Below, in pieces: positions 63,402 to 64,000 of a stretch of DNA of 64,000 bases. The stretch covers positions 186,001 to 250,000 of the forward strand of contig QFQU01000005.1 in the NCBI GenBank assembly GCA_003248965.1, written 5' to 3'. Position 1 is the first letter of the stretch, and each line of letters opens with the position of its first letter. Below the pieces are notes generated by a model. The model was not told where the DNA came from, made no database searches, and was given only the letters and a program-made list of their open reading frames with translations. Origin of the DNA: Brevundimonas sp. GTDB taxonomy: Bacteria > Pseudomonadota > Alphaproteobacteria > Caulobacterales > Caulobacteraceae. The position numbers and the translations under genes are program-made.

Positions 63402-64000
63402 AGTCTCATCTCCAGGCCCTGATCGGCCAGGTATCGCTTCAGGTTGGGAATGGCGATGGCGCCGGTGTGGAAGACGCTGGCGGCCAGGGCGCCGGACACG
63501 TCCGCCTGCTCGAACACCTCGCGGAAATGCGACGGCGCGCCCGCCCCGCCGGAAGCGATCAGGGGGATGGTCAGCCGCCCTCGGGCCGCGGCCAGCTGTT
63601 CGATGTCATAACCCTTTCGCACCCCGTCCTGATCGATGCAGTTCAGCACGATCTCGCCGGCGCCCAGGGCCTGGGCTTCGTCCAGCCAGTCCAGCGTCCG
63701 CTTGCCCGCGTGGCGGCGCGCATCGGGATCGCCGGTGTATTTGTGGACCACCCATTCGCCGTCTTCCAGACGGCTGTCGACGCCGACCACCACACATTGC
63801 GACCCCAGACGTTCGGCCATTTCGGCGATCAGTTCGGGCCGTTCCAGCGCGGGGGAGTTGATCGACACCTTGTCCGCCCCGTGGTCCAGACAGCGCGCCG
63901 CCTGCTCCACGCTGCGGATGCCGCCCGCGACGCAGAAGGGAATGTCCAGCAGCCGGGCGATGTCCCTGATCCAGCCATAGTCCAGCGTCCGTCCTTCGGG
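63398..64000 (-). CDS. hisF: imidazole glycerol phosphate synthase cyclase subunit, 5' end beyond the window
   Basis: The frame is open to base 64000; 200 of about 250 residues are visible. The barrel segments IPFCVAGGIRSVEQAA, GADKVSINSPALE, DARRHAGKRTLDW and the late catalytic aspartate in LNCIDQDGVRKGYD identify HisF, followed by LIASGGAGAPSHFREVF. It acts with HisH. The true start lies past the right edge; shorter internal starts are not real. It overlaps hisIE by four bases. Confidence 0.95.
   Translation of the reverse strand, partial: PEGRTLDYGWIRDIARLLDIPFCVAGGIRSVEQAARCLDHGADKVSINSPALERPELIAEMAERLGSQCVVVGVDSRLEDGEWVVHKYTGDPDARRHAGKRTLDWLDEAQALGAGEIVLNCIDQDGVRKGYDIEQLAAARGRLTIPLIASGGAGAPSHFREVFEQADVSGALAASVFHTGAIAIPNLKRYLADQGLEMRL

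Overview
This window looks like chromosomal DNA of a high-GC alphaproteobacterium of the order Caulobacterales, most likely Brevundimonas or a close relative. The reasons are the terminal gene of a Rhodobacter-type gene transfer agent (GTA), Caulobacter-like promoters and GANTC sites, the cycHJKL-degP order, a zwf-pgl-edd-glk Entner-Doudoroff operon, and a rpsT-dnaA-dnaN-recF-gyrB replication cluster. This placement comes from gene content and protein style only. No 16S gene is present.

Layout. 1-9.6 kb: 3' part of the GTA host-specificity gene, a zinc-finger-less DnaJ-type co-chaperone, serC, a low-GC NYN-domain gene, purA, a degenerate receiver protein, then rpoH (minus strand) behind a near-perfect sigma-32 promoter. 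9.3-11.4 kb: small GNAT, RluD-type pseudouridine synthase, DUF2799-like lipoprotein. 11.5-19.8 kb (minus strand): rpsT, dnaA, dnaN, an internally duplicated membrane protein of unknown function, recF, gyrB. 19.8-27 kb: TonB-dependent receptor, gpmA with a deaminase-only RibD-like gene, pentapeptide-repeat protein, metK with a palindromic operator candidate. 27.1-29.2 kb: accessory cluster (LuxR-type HTH with a membrane anchor, two unknown proteins, a membrane protein, an XRE regulator) beside the 3' end of tRNA-Thr(CGU). 29.4-33.7 kb: hemD-hemC divergent from tsaD-gpsA-Rieske. 33.7-36.4 kb: YadGH-like ABC exporter plus a proline-rich membrane protein. 36.5-43.5 kb: a conserved unknown protein, the cytochrome c maturation operon ccmI-ccmE-ccmF-ccmH, then degP. 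43.6-48.6 kb: OmpR-type response regulator, histidine kinase and glnE. 48.6-50.8 kb: EF-hand protein, ECF sigma factor, probable membrane anti-sigma protein, periplasmic sensor. 50.8-57.6 kb: eda, a Pat-like GNAT behind an FNR/FixK-type box, a stand-alone RAM-domain protein, two acyl-CoA dehydrogenases, hmgA, small lipoproteins. 57.7-64 kb (minus strand): hisF-hisIE followed by zwf-pgl-edd-glk.

Functionally the window is mostly housekeeping: replication initiation and clamp, gyrase, heme and cytochrome c synthesis, glucose catabolism (glk, zwf, pgl, edd and the separate eda give a complete glucose to pyruvate plus glyceraldehyde-3-phosphate route), nitrogen control and heat shock. Material that stands out lies in the dnaN-recF gap, the serC-purA gap, the metK to tRNA-Thr cluster and several regulatory sites. 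I found no CRISPR array, insertion sequence or rRNA.
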